Shown: positions 8,371 to 16,271 of the stretch, in pieces
How positions within the stretch are numbered: the first letter of the stretch is position 1
How the letters are laid out: the number at the start of each line of letters is the position of its first letter
Assembly: GCA_012735135.1 (NCBI GenBank)
Contig: JAAYHY010000031.1
Coordinates: 1 to 32,631, forward strand
Length of the DNA stretch: 32,631 bases
Direction of reading: 5' to 3'
From: Bacillota bacterium
Lineage (GTDB): Bacteria > Bacillota > UBA4882 > UBA10575
Program-made: the position numbers and the translations under genes
The notes under the pieces: generated by a model
Databases searched by the model: none
Told to the model about the DNA's origin: nothing
What the model saw: the letters and a program-made list of their open reading frames with translations, nothing else

Positions 8371-9000
8371 GTGACTAGAAAGCGGATTTGGATATGGCTC
8401 TTCCTCCCGTTAGTTTTCTTGCTGACCTCCTGTGAGCGTTCTTCGCGCAATAACGGCTCCGCCCATGTGACTTTTTTATGGAATATGGATAATGAATTGG
8501 TGTTTACCCGGGTCAATTGTGGAGTCACTAAGGTGACGGAACCGGTTTATCAATGCGCCTATTCATGGAGACTTACTCCTTCAGGATCTTCAGACCCGAA
8601 TTATCCTGAAGTGAAACTGGAGACGACCTTTGATCCGATTAATAATCCCGGCCTTTTTGAGAAATGGATTTGGGCAAACCGGGTATTCATTGATGTCTAT
8701 GTTCCGGAGGGAAGTAATTTTAATAATTGTTTTGTCTATGTATGGGATGACAAAGCTTATTTTGAAACCGGAAATGGCTGGGTTGACGGCGTGTTTCAAC
8801 AAAAGGTGATGGGTCCTGGCTGGAACCGGGTGGTTCTTCCCCTCACTTTTAAGATTAAGGATTTGGATCCCTCACGGCCCAGAACTTATAAAATCGGTTT
8901 TGGCTTTCGCCACATGGCCGAAGGCCAAGAAAAGTATAGAGAAAACGGCTATCCTTTAAATCAAGTTCCAATTTATATCGGTGGGATTGGCGTGTTTTAG
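8371..9000 (+). CDS. Lipoprotein with one glycan-binding-like module
   Basis: A 209-residue lipoprotein. I prefer GTG 8371, which has GAGGTGG upstream; ATG 8347, directly after the previous stop, would add eight residues before the signal sequence. The lipobox is FLLTSC, giving an anchored mature protein. One module follows with the same landmarks as the neighbours: FLWNMDN, YSWRLTPSG, a WANRVFIDVYVPEGSNFNN strand, GWVDG, GPGWNRVVLPLT, DLDPSRPRTYKIGFGFRH and IYIGGIGVF. It has diverged most of the four copies. It is nearly fused to the preceding gene, so the two are probably co-translated as a pair of surface glycan-binding proteins. Confidence 0.72.
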   Translation: MTRKRIWIWLFLPLVFLLTSCERSSRNNGSAHVTFLWNMDNELVFTRVNCGVTKVTEPVYQCAYSWRLTPSGSSDPNYPEVKLETTFDPINNPGLFEKWIWANRVFIDVYVPEGSNFNNCFVYVWDDKAYFETGNGWVDGVFQQKVMGPGWNRVVLPLTFKIKDLDPSRPRTYKIGFGFRHMAEGQEKYRENGYPLNQVPIYIGGIGVF

Positions 9001-9010
9001 CCGCCCGTGT

Positions 9011-9102
9011 CGGTTACCTCCCGTGCGCATGAAGGGTTGAAGATGAACTGATTGACAACATTCCTCGGTGGATGGCCGGTTACCTTTTAGGCGCATAAAG
9101 GG
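9011..9102 (+). repeat. Imperfect 26-bp direct repeat
   Basis: Two 26-base units at 9011-9036 and 9077-9102 both begin CGGTTACC and contain GCGCAT and AAGGG; 20 of 26 positions agree. Their starts are 66 bases apart, about six helical turns. They occupy the gap between the module lipoprotein and the first glucanase gene. TTGACA at 9052-9057 lies between them but has no matching -10. Confidence 0.4.
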
Positions 9103-9160
9103 ACATATGCATGGGCGATGAGTAACCAGTGTGATACCTCAAACAGAGGGGGATTGGATT

Positions 9161-11215
9161 ATGCGGAAAAAGACGAGGTTCTTGTTGTTTGTATTTTTGC
9201 TCTTCTTTGGTTTGCTCTGTGTTATGGCGCAAGCGCAGGACAGGATTGAGGTGGAGACCGGCCGGCCTGAGTTTATCGAAAAAATGCTCGAGAAGACTTC
9301 AGAAGAGAGTAGAGAAGAAGTGGCTTCCCTTCTGAAGCTGGATGACGATGAACTTTTGGAGGCGATCTCCCGCCGGACTTTTCAGTATTTTTGGCAAGAG
9401 GCCAATCCACGGAACGGGTTGATTAAGGATCGTAGCACTGTAGACTCGCCCAGTAGCATTGCCGCGGTGGGTTTCGGGTTAAGCGCAATTCCCGTGGCGG
9501 TTGAGCGGGGCTGGATTTCTTATGACGAAGGTTATCAACGGGCCTTGACCACCCTAAAGACTTTTGCCAAGGGTAAAGTGGAAGGGCGGAAGGGGTTTTA
9601 TTATCATTTTGTCGACATGCATTATGGAAAAAGGGTTTGGAACTGCGAACTGTCCTCGATTGACACAGCAATCCTGATTGCCGGAGGGATCGTCTGCGGT
9701 GAATACTTCAAAGGAACCAGCGTCGAAAAGTATGCCAATCAACTCTATGAAAAGGCGGATTGGCAATGGATGACCAATGGTGAGGAGACATTAACCATGG
9801 GGTGGGACCCCCTCCATGGTTTTCTTCGGGCCCGTTGGAACGGTTTTAACGAGGGGATTCTCGCCACTTTACTGGCGATCGGTTGACCCACCCATCCGCT
9901 CTCTCCGGAAGCATGGCACAAGATCTACCGGCCGGTGAAAGGCGGAACGTATATCAATTTACAAGACGAAGTCCTCTTTGTTTATCAATATCCCTTGATC
10001 TGGTTTGACCTCCGGGAAAAGGAAGACCGGTATGCCAATTATTGGCAGAACGCGATCGCCGCCATTAATTATAACCGGCTTTTTACTAGGTTTAACCGTA
10101 GTTACCTGACTTACCGGGGTAATATCTGGGGGCTAAGCGCCGGGGACGGCCCCACCGGCTATAAGGCCTATGGCGCTTTTCACGATAAACATGACGGCAC
10201 GATTGTGCCGTATGCCTCCATTGCTTCGTTGCCTTTTACGCCGGCGGAATCGATGGCGGCAATCCGGGAGATGCTGGCGAAATTTGGTCCATTGGTCTGG
10301 GGGAAATACGGTTTTGTCAGTGGCTTTAATGTAGACCGTAAATGGTTCTCCAAGCAACATATCGGCATCGACCAGGGCGCCATTTTACTGATGATTGAAA
10401 ATTACCGGACCGGTATGATCTGGGAGTATTTCATGCGCCACCCCAGGGTGCAAAAGGCTCTGGAACTTGCGGGTTTCAAAGAAAGTAACTCCGAATACGC
10501 GGTCACTCCCGCCTATGCGGAAGAGTATGAGGCCCTCATGCTCCTCCCCTCCCAGAAAACAGCTGAAGCCTTCCGCAGGCAAAAGGCGGTTTTGATCGAT
10601 GGGGATCTCACGGAATGGCAGGGTGTGCCCAGCTATTTGGTGGATGAAGACATGAATGTCCCCGATGGAAATATTACAAAAGTTGATAAAAACAAGATGA
10701 ATCTCCGCAGTGAGTTTTATCTTCAATGGGACGACGAGTACCTCTATTTAGCCGCCGATGTGACGGATGATGTAATCGTCAACAACCTCTCTCCAGCGGA
10801 ACGGGGCGCCTTTTACCGTACCGATTCGGTGGAGTTTTATATCGATCCCGGCCGGAGCGGAGGCGGGGCCGGTCTTTTCAAATTAAGTGTCCTTCCCTTT
10901 GATACTTTAGGCAACGTCCATGCGGCGCGGCACGAGGACGCCCGTCCCGGGCCGATCGAGGTCATGGCGCCGGGGACACGGGTGGCTTCCCGGCGGACTG
11001 TTAAAGGCTATAGTGTGGAAGTGGCCATTCCCTTTACGGAATTGGGGATTAGTCCCCAGGAAGGGCTGGTTCTGGGGTTCTGCCATACGGTGCATAATTG
11101 TAACGACCGGTCGGCTCCGCGCGGCGCTTATGTCCGGGAGAACATGATCGCCTGGAACCATCTGCCTATGGTGTGGGAAAATCCGGATTTGTGGGGAGAC
11201 TTGATTCTCAAGTAG
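9161..11215 (+). pseudogene. Secreted GH144-like glucanase with CBM9, split by in-frame TGA
   Basis: Start ATG 9161 follows AGAGGGGGA. A signal peptide ends near AQAQ. A PF10091 (GH144-like, endo-beta-1,2-glucanase) domain runs from LLEAISRRTFQYFWQEANP to FMRHPRVQKALELAGF, with WGLSAGDGPTGYKAYG and FNVDRKWF...IGIDQGAILLMIENYRTG matching the family. A CBM9-like domain follows (KAVLIDGDLTEWQG, DEYLYLAADVTDD, RTDSVEFYIDP, GYSVEVAIPFTELG). TGA at 9884-9886 interrupts the frame inside G-[stop]-PTHP, where the paralogue at 12798 reads GSPTHP (TCA). Everything after it stays open in the same frame to 11215, so there is no other decay. Possible causes are a recent nonsense mutation, a base error, or readthrough; a GTG at 9935 could only restart a fragment. 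Confidence 0.85.
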
Positions 11216-11413
11216 TTACAGTAAAAACAATCATTCACATGAACGAAGAGGATCGAGCGACGGAGTAAAGGGCAAAAGGAAAAGCCTGTTCTTTGACGGG
11301 TGTTGCAATTCTAACCTTAAGGGGGTGAGCTGGTAAAGGAAACGGTAAGGGGATAAAGACAAGGGTATTCATGGGGATGGATCTCCAAAGTAAAAAAAAA
11401 CGAGGTGAATGTG

Positions 11414-12589
11414 GTGAAAAGAACGATTTATCTCGCTTTGGTTTTGTGCCTGGTGGTAGCGCTGATGGCTGGTTGTGGCAAGAAGAAAGAAAAAACTGGT
11501 CCAACCGGTCCGGTAATCCCACAGGTTGGAACGGTCCTCTGGAATTTTGAAACCGATGAGGAAGTAGCAAAGTTTGATAATGACAATACGGGAGCAGAGC
11601 TTGAACTTGATACCAAGACTGTTGCGGAAGGAAAAGCCGCTCTAAAAGTGACGCCCAATGGCGAGGCGGAGGAAACCAAGATCGCCGCCGTTCTAGATCA
11701 GGCTAAAGTTGGCGCTTGGAATGCCAGCAAAAACCTTGTGCTTAAACTCTATATGGACCAGGGTATGAATCCGGCCATCAACATTGTCTTTCTTGGAATC
11801 GCCGATGTAACTGGTGGTAATTGGAGCTGGGTGGATGGCACTTTCTTGAACATTGCCGGAGCGAAAACTGGTCAATGGAATACATGTGTCTTTGATCTGA
11901 CCGCAAAGCCTACGATGCTGGACTTGGATCCAAAACGCGACTACAAATTCTATTTTAGTTTCTATAATGAGGATGGAGAAAAAACACCGCTGGCCAGCAG
12001 TAGCAGTTTTTATGTGGACTATATTTATATTGATGGCCAAGGTTCCAGCGAAGATCCGGGCGAAGATCCCGGTGAAGATCCGGAACCGGCCCTCCTCTGG
12101 GGTTTCGAGTCGGAAAATGAAGCAACTGAGTTTGCGGAGGAGGGAGGAACCGGTGCGGTTCCTACCTATACCACGGAACAAGCCTTTGCGGGGACCGGCG
12201 CGCTGAAAGTAACTCCAAGCGGCACGGCAGAAGAAACAAAGATCAAAGTGCGGTTACCGGTAACCAAAAATGAAAACTGGAAGAACAGCTCAAACCTTGT
12301 CCTTAACCTCTATATGGCAGAAGGAATGGCTCCGGCCGTCAATAAGATTTTTGTGGGGATGGCGGATGTGACTAATGATGGCTGGGAATGGGTAGAGGGC
12401 ACGACCTCTTCCTTAACCGAGGTAAAGCTGGGAGAATGGAACGAATGTAAGCTTCTCTTGCCCCATAAAATGATAAATATAGATCCAACGAAACAATATG
12501 AGTTATACTTCAGCTTCTTCAATGAGGTAGACGGGGCAAAAACACCGCTTGCGGATGCCTTTTATATCGATGAAATCTCAGTGGAGTAA
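11414..12589 (+). CDS. Lipoprotein with two tandem glycan-binding-like modules
   Basis: A 391-residue lipoprotein. GTG 11414 is chosen because GAGGTG lies six bases upstream and it gives a clean signal peptide (MKRTIYLALVLCLVVALMAGC, cut before Cys21). A Lys-rich linker leads to module 1 (VLWNFETDEEVAKF ... FYVDYIYIDG) and, after an acidic EDPGEDPGEDPEP linker, module 2 (LLWGFESENEATEF ... FYIDEISVE). The modules share ALKVTPxGxAEETKI, NLVLxLYM, GxADVT, WxWV(D/E)GT, GxWNxC, and DPxxxYxxYFSFxNE. They match the single modules at 7756 and 8371. A glucan-holding role like SusE/SusF is inferred. The gene ends at a strong terminator. Confidence 0.78.
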   Translation: MKRTIYLALVLCLVVALMAGCGKKKEKTGPTGPVIPQVGTVLWNFETDEEVAKFDNDNTGAELELDTKTVAEGKAALKVTPNGEAEETKIAAVLDQAKVGAWNASKNLVLKLYMDQGMNPAINIVFLGIADVTGGNWSWVDGTFLNIAGAKTGQWNTCVFDLTAKPTMLDLDPKRDYKFYFSFYNEDGEKTPLASSSSFYVDYIYIDGQGSSEDPGEDPGEDPEPALLWGFESENEATEFAEEGGTGAVPTYTTEQAFAGTGALKVTPSGTAEETKIKVRLPVTKNENWKNSSNLVLNLYMAEGMAPAVNKIFVGMADVTNDGWEWVEGTTSSLTEVKLGEWNECKLLLPHKMINIDPTKQYELYFSFFNEVDGAKTPLADAFYIDEISVE

Positions 12590-12632
12590 GCAAGCCTCCT
12601 TTTAGCCAAAAGGATCGACAATTAACTACCGA

Positions 12633-12665
12633 GTGTGGCAGCCAGCTGCCACACTTCTCTCTTTT
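12633..12665 (+). terminator. Rho-independent terminator of the plus-arm operon
   Basis: A ten-base perfect stem GTGTGGCAGC / GCTGCCACAC with a tiny loop is followed by TTCTCTCTTTTT. It lies 44 bases after the two-module lipoprotein stop and splits the second glucanase gene from the upstream operon. Confidence 0.85.
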
Positions 12666-12694
12666 TATTCACTATGGTTTTCTGCGTAAAGCTT

Positions 12695-12723
12695 TTTGCG
12701 TTGTCTGCTATAACGGCTAATAT
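12695..12723 (+). promoter_or_regulatory. Probable promoter of the second glucanase
   Basis: TTTGCG at 12695-12700, 17-base spacer, TAATAT at 12718-12723. It lies between the terminator and the glucanase start and carries no copy of the TTAACCGGTTAA operator, so this gene may be expressed without LacI control as a scouting enzyme (inference). Confidence 0.45.
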
Positions 12724-12797
12724 AACAAGATAAATTGGTAGATTTCCGGATTGAGAAGGCAACACAGAAAGCCAGGATTATATTGGGGGAGGAACAA

Positions 12798-14072
12798 ATG
12801 AAAAGGTATTTATCGAAAATACTCAATGTCTTTCTTATTATCTTACTCCTTGTCGTACTGGTTGGTTGCGGAAAGAAAACGCCTCCCCAGGCGCCGGATC
12901 TTTTGACGGATGTTTCGAGGCGGACTTTTAATTATTTTTGGGAATTTGCCCACCCGGAAACCGGTTTGGTGCTGGACAAATACATCGACCAATCGGTAGC
13001 CAGTATTGCGGCGACCGGGTTTGGCCTGGCGGCGTTACCAATCGGGGTGGAAAAGGGTTGGATCACCCGGGTCCAAGGAAAGGAACGGGCCCTTAAGACA
13101 TTAGACTCCTTCGAATCCGGACTGGTGGAGGGGAAAAACGGTTTTTTTATGCATTGGGTAAATTGGAGAACCGGAAAAGGGGTGTGGGACCGGGAGGTTT
13201 CATCCATTGATACCGCTTTGTTCATCGCGGGCGCAATTGTTGCCGGCGAGTATTTTGGCGGTGATATTAAAGAACGGGCTGAGAAATTATACAAAGCAAT
13301 CGATTGGCAATGGATGACCGACGATGGCGTCACTTTAAGAATGGGCTGGAAAGAAAAAGAGGGTTTCACCAACGACCGGTGGGGAGACCGGTTTGACGAG
13401 GGGTTATTGGCCACCCTTCTGGCCATGGGTTCACCGACACACCCAATCTCTCCGGCGGCTTGGGACGCGATTGACCGTTCAGTGGTGCAGACCAACCCAC
13501 ACACCGGTGAGACCCATATCGCGTTGGAAGCTGAGACTCTCTTTGTCTACCAGTTCCCCTTAATCTTTTTTGATCTCCGGAATACGGCCGACCGTCATGG
13601 AATTGATTATTTTGAAAATGCCGTAAAGGCAACGAAGTATAACCGGGATTATACGATGAAGACCCACGCTGACAAGTATGGCGTCTACGGGGAGGTCTGG
13701 GGTTTAAGCGCCGAGGATAAACCCTATGGCGGTTATCATGCCTATGGCGCCCGGGATGGTAACAACGACGGCACTATTGCGCCGTATGCTTCGATCTCGG
13801 CTTTGCCTTTTCTCCCGGAAGAGGCGATGGCGGCAGTTAAGGCGATGGTCAACAACTTCCCGCAAGTCTACGGAAAGTATGGTTTTCATGCCGGATTTAA
13901 TCTCATTGTTAAGGGGGGGCCATGGTATTCCGGTAATTACATCGGGATTGACCAAGGCGCCATTTTGCTCTCGATTGCCAACTACCAATCGGAAATGGTG
14001 TGGAAATACTTTATGCAAAACCCTTATGTCCTAGAAGCGGTAAGGCTGGCCGGCTTTGACCGGTATCAATAG
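12798..14072 (+). CDS. GH144-like endo-beta-1,2-glucanase lipoprotein
   Basis: A 424-residue surface-anchored enzyme. Start ATG 12798 has GGGGGAGG just upstream; the frame is open further 5' but without a better site. The lipobox is VLVGC, followed by a Pro-rich linker. A single PF10091 domain fills the rest: DVSRRTFNYFWEFAHPETGL, GLAALPIGVEKGW, DREVSSIDTALFIAGA, WGDRFDEGLLATLLAMGSPTHPISPAAW, YGEVWGLSAEDKPYGGYHAYGARDGNNDGTIAPYAS, YGKYGFHAGFN and YIGIDQGAILLSIANYQ. The known GH144 activity is endo-cleavage of linear beta-1,2-glucan to sophoro-oligosaccharides; the related domain of cyclic glucan synthase is a transferase, so activity is inferred. It is intact, unlike the CBM9-bearing paralogue, and lacks that CBM. 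Confidence 0.85.
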   Translation: MKRYLSKILNVFLIILLLVVLVGCGKKTPPQAPDLLTDVSRRTFNYFWEFAHPETGLVLDKYIDQSVASIAATGFGLAALPIGVEKGWITRVQGKERALKTLDSFESGLVEGKNGFFMHWVNWRTGKGVWDREVSSIDTALFIAGAIVAGEYFGGDIKERAEKLYKAIDWQWMTDDGVTLRMGWKEKEGFTNDRWGDRFDEGLLATLLAMGSPTHPISPAAWDAIDRSVVQTNPHTGETHIALEAETLFVYQFPLIFFDLRNTADRHGIDYFENAVKATKYNRDYTMKTHADKYGVYGEVWGLSAEDKPYGGYHAYGARDGNNDGTIAPYASISALPFLPEEAMAAVKAMVNNFPQVYGKYGFHAGFNLIVKGGPWYSGNYIGIDQGAILLSIANYQSEMVWKYFMQNPYVLEAVRLAGFDRYQ

Positions 14073-14166
14073 GAAGGCTATGCCATCGTATACAGTGTAA
14101 AAGATAAATGCGTTAGCGGTGTGAAGAGTAAGAGGATAATCAATAAACATAAAAACAACTTAAGAA

Positions 14167-14200
14167 AAAACAGCGGTTTCCCCTTTGGGACCGCTGTTTT
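14167..14200. terminator. Bidirectional terminator between convergent arms
   Basis: The stem AAAACAGCGGT / ACCGCTGTTTT, with a further CCC/GGG pairing in the loop, has an A-run on one side and a T-run on the other. It can end the glucanase transcript rightwards and the permease operon leftwards. Confidence 0.85.
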
Positions 14201-14247
14201 GCGTTTCACTCTCTTTTGGTTGGTTGTTGTTTTGTTTTCTATGGCTT

Positions 14248-14393
14248 CTAACTCTCTTGGGTGGCTGGATTTTTGCCAAGTAGGACCACCAACTGCTCCT
14301 GGCCTCCCGTGAGGGTTAATGTATAATCGTGGTTCTGGCCCGGTGCTTGACCGGCGACGGATGGCCATCAAAAGGAAAAGGAATTTTGCCCAA
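14248..14393 (-). pseudogene. Degraded C-terminal coding remnant
   Basis: Directly after the permease stop the minus strand still reads like protein: first LGKIPFPFDGHPSP in the permease frame, then, after a frame change, VAGQAPGQNHDYTLTLTGGQ followed by EQLVVLLGKNPATQES and a TAG at 14248-14250. The second piece has a beta-strand pattern and is followed by the shared terminator, as a real gene end would be. I read it as the tail of a lost sixth gene of the operon. The family is not recognised and chance cannot be excluded. Confidence 0.35.
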
Positions 14394-15269
14394 TCAGCTT
14401 TTTATCCCCGTTGTTGAAATCCCGTGGACGATGAATTTTTGTCCGGCTAAGAAGATCAAGAAGAGTGGGATTAAAACCAGAACCGCTCCGGCCATCACGA
14501 CGCCAAAAGTTGTGCTGGCCTGGTTTTGCCCGAAAAGGGTGTAAAGAGCGACTTGTAAAGTATACATACTGCTGTCGGTGGCGATAATTGCCGGCCAGAG
14601 AAAGTCGCGCCACATCCCGGTGAAGTTGAGGATACCAAGGGTGGCTAAAGCAGGTTTAAGTAAAGGGATGATGATCCTAAAGAAGATGAGCCCTTCGTTG
14701 GCTCCGTCAATCCGGGCGACCTCACATAGTTCATCGGGGATGCTCAGCATATGTTGGCGGAGGAAAAAGATATTAAAGACATTGGCCAGCGGCGGGATGA
14801 TGAGCGCGCGATAGGTATTGAGCCAACCTAAAAAGTTGATGGAAAGATAGTTCGGGATTAACGTTACCTGTGAAGGAATCATCATCGTGGCGAGAAAAAG
14901 CATAAATAAAAGGTTCCGACCGGGAAAATGTAATTTCGAAAAAGCGTAGGCCGCCATCGCTGGGATGAGAAGCGCGCCAATGGTGTAAGAAACGGTGACG
15001 ATTAAGGTGTTTTGAAAGGCTTTGGCAAAATCGATCTCTTGTTTGAAGAGGTTAATGTAGTTCTCGAAGGAGATGTGTTTTGGGATTAAGCGCGGCGGTA
15101 GCTCGAAGATGGCCTCTTGGCTCTTGAAAGAAGTTGATATCATCCAAAACAAGGGAAGTATTGTTGAGAGGAGGCCAATGATTAAAAGCAGATAGACACC
15201 GATCTTAAGCAGAAGGGCTTTCGGCGGCACCCTTTTTCTACGGTTATAGTTAAGAGGCTCCTTTTCCAT
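14394..15269 (-). CDS. Sugar ABC transporter permease, MalG type
   Basis: A 291-residue inner-membrane permease of the carbohydrate-uptake-1 class. Six hydrophobic segments are visible, beginning with LLLKIGVYLLLIIGLLSTIL. The cytoplasmic EAA loop is clear: EVARIDGANEGLIFFRIIIP, which contacts the ATPase. I start at ATG 15269 because GGGAGGG lies six bases upstream; the TTG at 15284 is inside that site. It follows the MalF-type gene by 18 bases and is the last intact gene of the minus arm. With its partner it should import oligosaccharides handed over by the binding protein. No ATPase gene is in the operon, so a shared MsmX-type ATPase elsewhere is likely. Confidence 0.92.
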   Translation of the reverse strand: MEKEPLNYNRRKRVPPKALLLKIGVYLLLIIGLLSTILPLFWMISTSFKSQEAIFELPPRLIPKHISFENYINLFKQEIDFAKAFQNTLIVTVSYTIGALLIPAMAAYAFSKLHFPGRNLLFMLFLATMMIPSQVTLIPNYLSINFLGWLNTYRALIIPPLANVFNIFFLRQHMLSIPDELCEVARIDGANEGLIFFRIIIPLLKPALATLGILNFTGMWRDFLWPAIIATDSSMYTLQVALYTLFGQNQASTTFGVVMAGAVLVLIPLFLIFLAGQKFIVHGISTTGIKS

Positions 15270-15287
15270 AATCAACCCTCCCAAAAG

Positions 15288-16166
15288 TTAGTATTTTTGC
15301 TCACCGAGTTTAATCTGAAACAGGGTGACAATGAAGATAAAGGCGAAGAGGATATATGAAGAGGCTGCCGCGTAACCCATTTTGAAGTAACGGAAACCAT
15401 TCTCGTAGATGAACAACACAATTGTTTTCGTCGCATCCATTGGTCCTCCCCCATTGGTGAGGGTTAATGGTTCAGTAAACAATTGAAAACCACCGATCAT
15501 CGAAGTTATGCTAATGAATAAGGTGGTTGGCGCCAGGAGAGGAATGGTGACATACCAAATTTTCTGCCATCTGTTCGCGCCGTCAATCTCCGCGGCTTCG
15601 TACAGTTGTTGGGGGATATTTTGGAGTCCGGCCAGGTACAGCATGGCATAATAGCCCAGACTCCGCCAGACCACCAGCCCGACAATGGCTAGCATGGCGA
15701 ATCTTACGTCCGTGAGCCAGCCGGGGCCTTTGATCCCAAACCAGCTTAAAATATGGTTTAGAATCCCGTAGTCTTTGCTGACCACCCAATACCAGACCGT
15801 CGAGATGGCGATTCCGTCACTGATATAGGGCATAAAAAAGCCCATCCGGAAAAAATTACGCAGTTTGATCAGGGGTAAATTTAAAAGTAAAGCCAGCGCC
15901 AAGGAGAGGACCAGCACCAGGGGTACCATCAAAACGACAAAATATAAGGTATTCACAATACATTTTAAAAAAAGTTCATCATGGAGCAGATGCCGGTAGT
16001 TTGCCAAACCGATTAATTTGGCGTTTCCCCAGTTGACTAAGGAACGGACATTAAAATCGGTTAAGCTAATATATAAGGAAAAGAAAACCGGGAAAACGAC
16101 AAAGCAGAAAATAATGATCAGCGAAGGTAACAGAAACAAGAGCGGAGTTAGGTATTTTTTTCTCAC
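15288..16166 (-). CDS. Sugar ABC transporter permease, MalF type
   Basis: A 292-residue inner-membrane permease, partner of the MalG-type protein. It opens with a basic start and a hydrophobic helix (LTPLLFLLPSLIIIFCFVVFPVFFSLYISL), has about six helices, and carries the EAA loop YEAAEIDGANRWQKIWYVTIP. GTG 16166 is preceded by AAAGGGGGAA. Unlike E. coli MalF it lacks the extra N-terminal helices and large periplasmic loop, as is normal for Gram-positive-type oligosaccharide importers. A strong hairpin lies in the 105-base gap between it and the upstream binding-protein gene. Confidence 0.92.
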   Translation of the reverse strand: MRKKYLTPLLFLLPSLIIIFCFVVFPVFFSLYISLTDFNVRSLVNWGNAKLIGLANYRHLLHDELFLKCIVNTLYFVVLMVPLVLVLSLALALLLNLPLIKLRNFFRMGFFMPYISDGIAISTVWYWVVSKDYGILNHILSWFGIKGPGWLTDVRFAMLAIVGLVVWRSLGYYAMLYLAGLQNIPQQLYEAAEIDGANRWQKIWYVTIPLLAPTTLFISITSMIGGFQLFTEPLTLTNGGGPMDATKTIVLFIYENGFRYFKMGYAAASSYILFAFIFIVTLFQIKLGEQKY

Positions 16167-16203
16167 CTGTGTTCCCCCTTTAAAAAAACTGGACAGGAGA
16201 CGG

Positions 16204-16237
16204 ATTGCTGGGCGAAGCAGGTTCTTCGCCCAGCAAT
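16204..16237. promoter_or_regulatory. Intra-operon 14-bp perfect hairpin
   Basis: ATTGCTGGGCGAAG pairs perfectly with CTTCGCCCAGCAAT across a six-base loop. It sits between the binding-protein gene and the first permease gene. On the transcribed (minus) strand no T-run follows directly (a run of seven T comes about 15 bases later), so partial termination or 3'-end protection is more likely than full stop. Such hairpins raise binding-protein mRNA over permease mRNA, as at malE-malF. Confidence 0.7.
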
Positions 16238-16271
16238 ATAGGCTAGGATCTTGGTGAATTTGGAGTGGCCT

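Noticed and set aside
9884-9940. Selenocysteine insertion at the in-frame TGA
   Set aside because: The paralogue has Ser, not Cys, at this place, and I see no convincing SECIS-like hairpin with a good loop right after the TGA.
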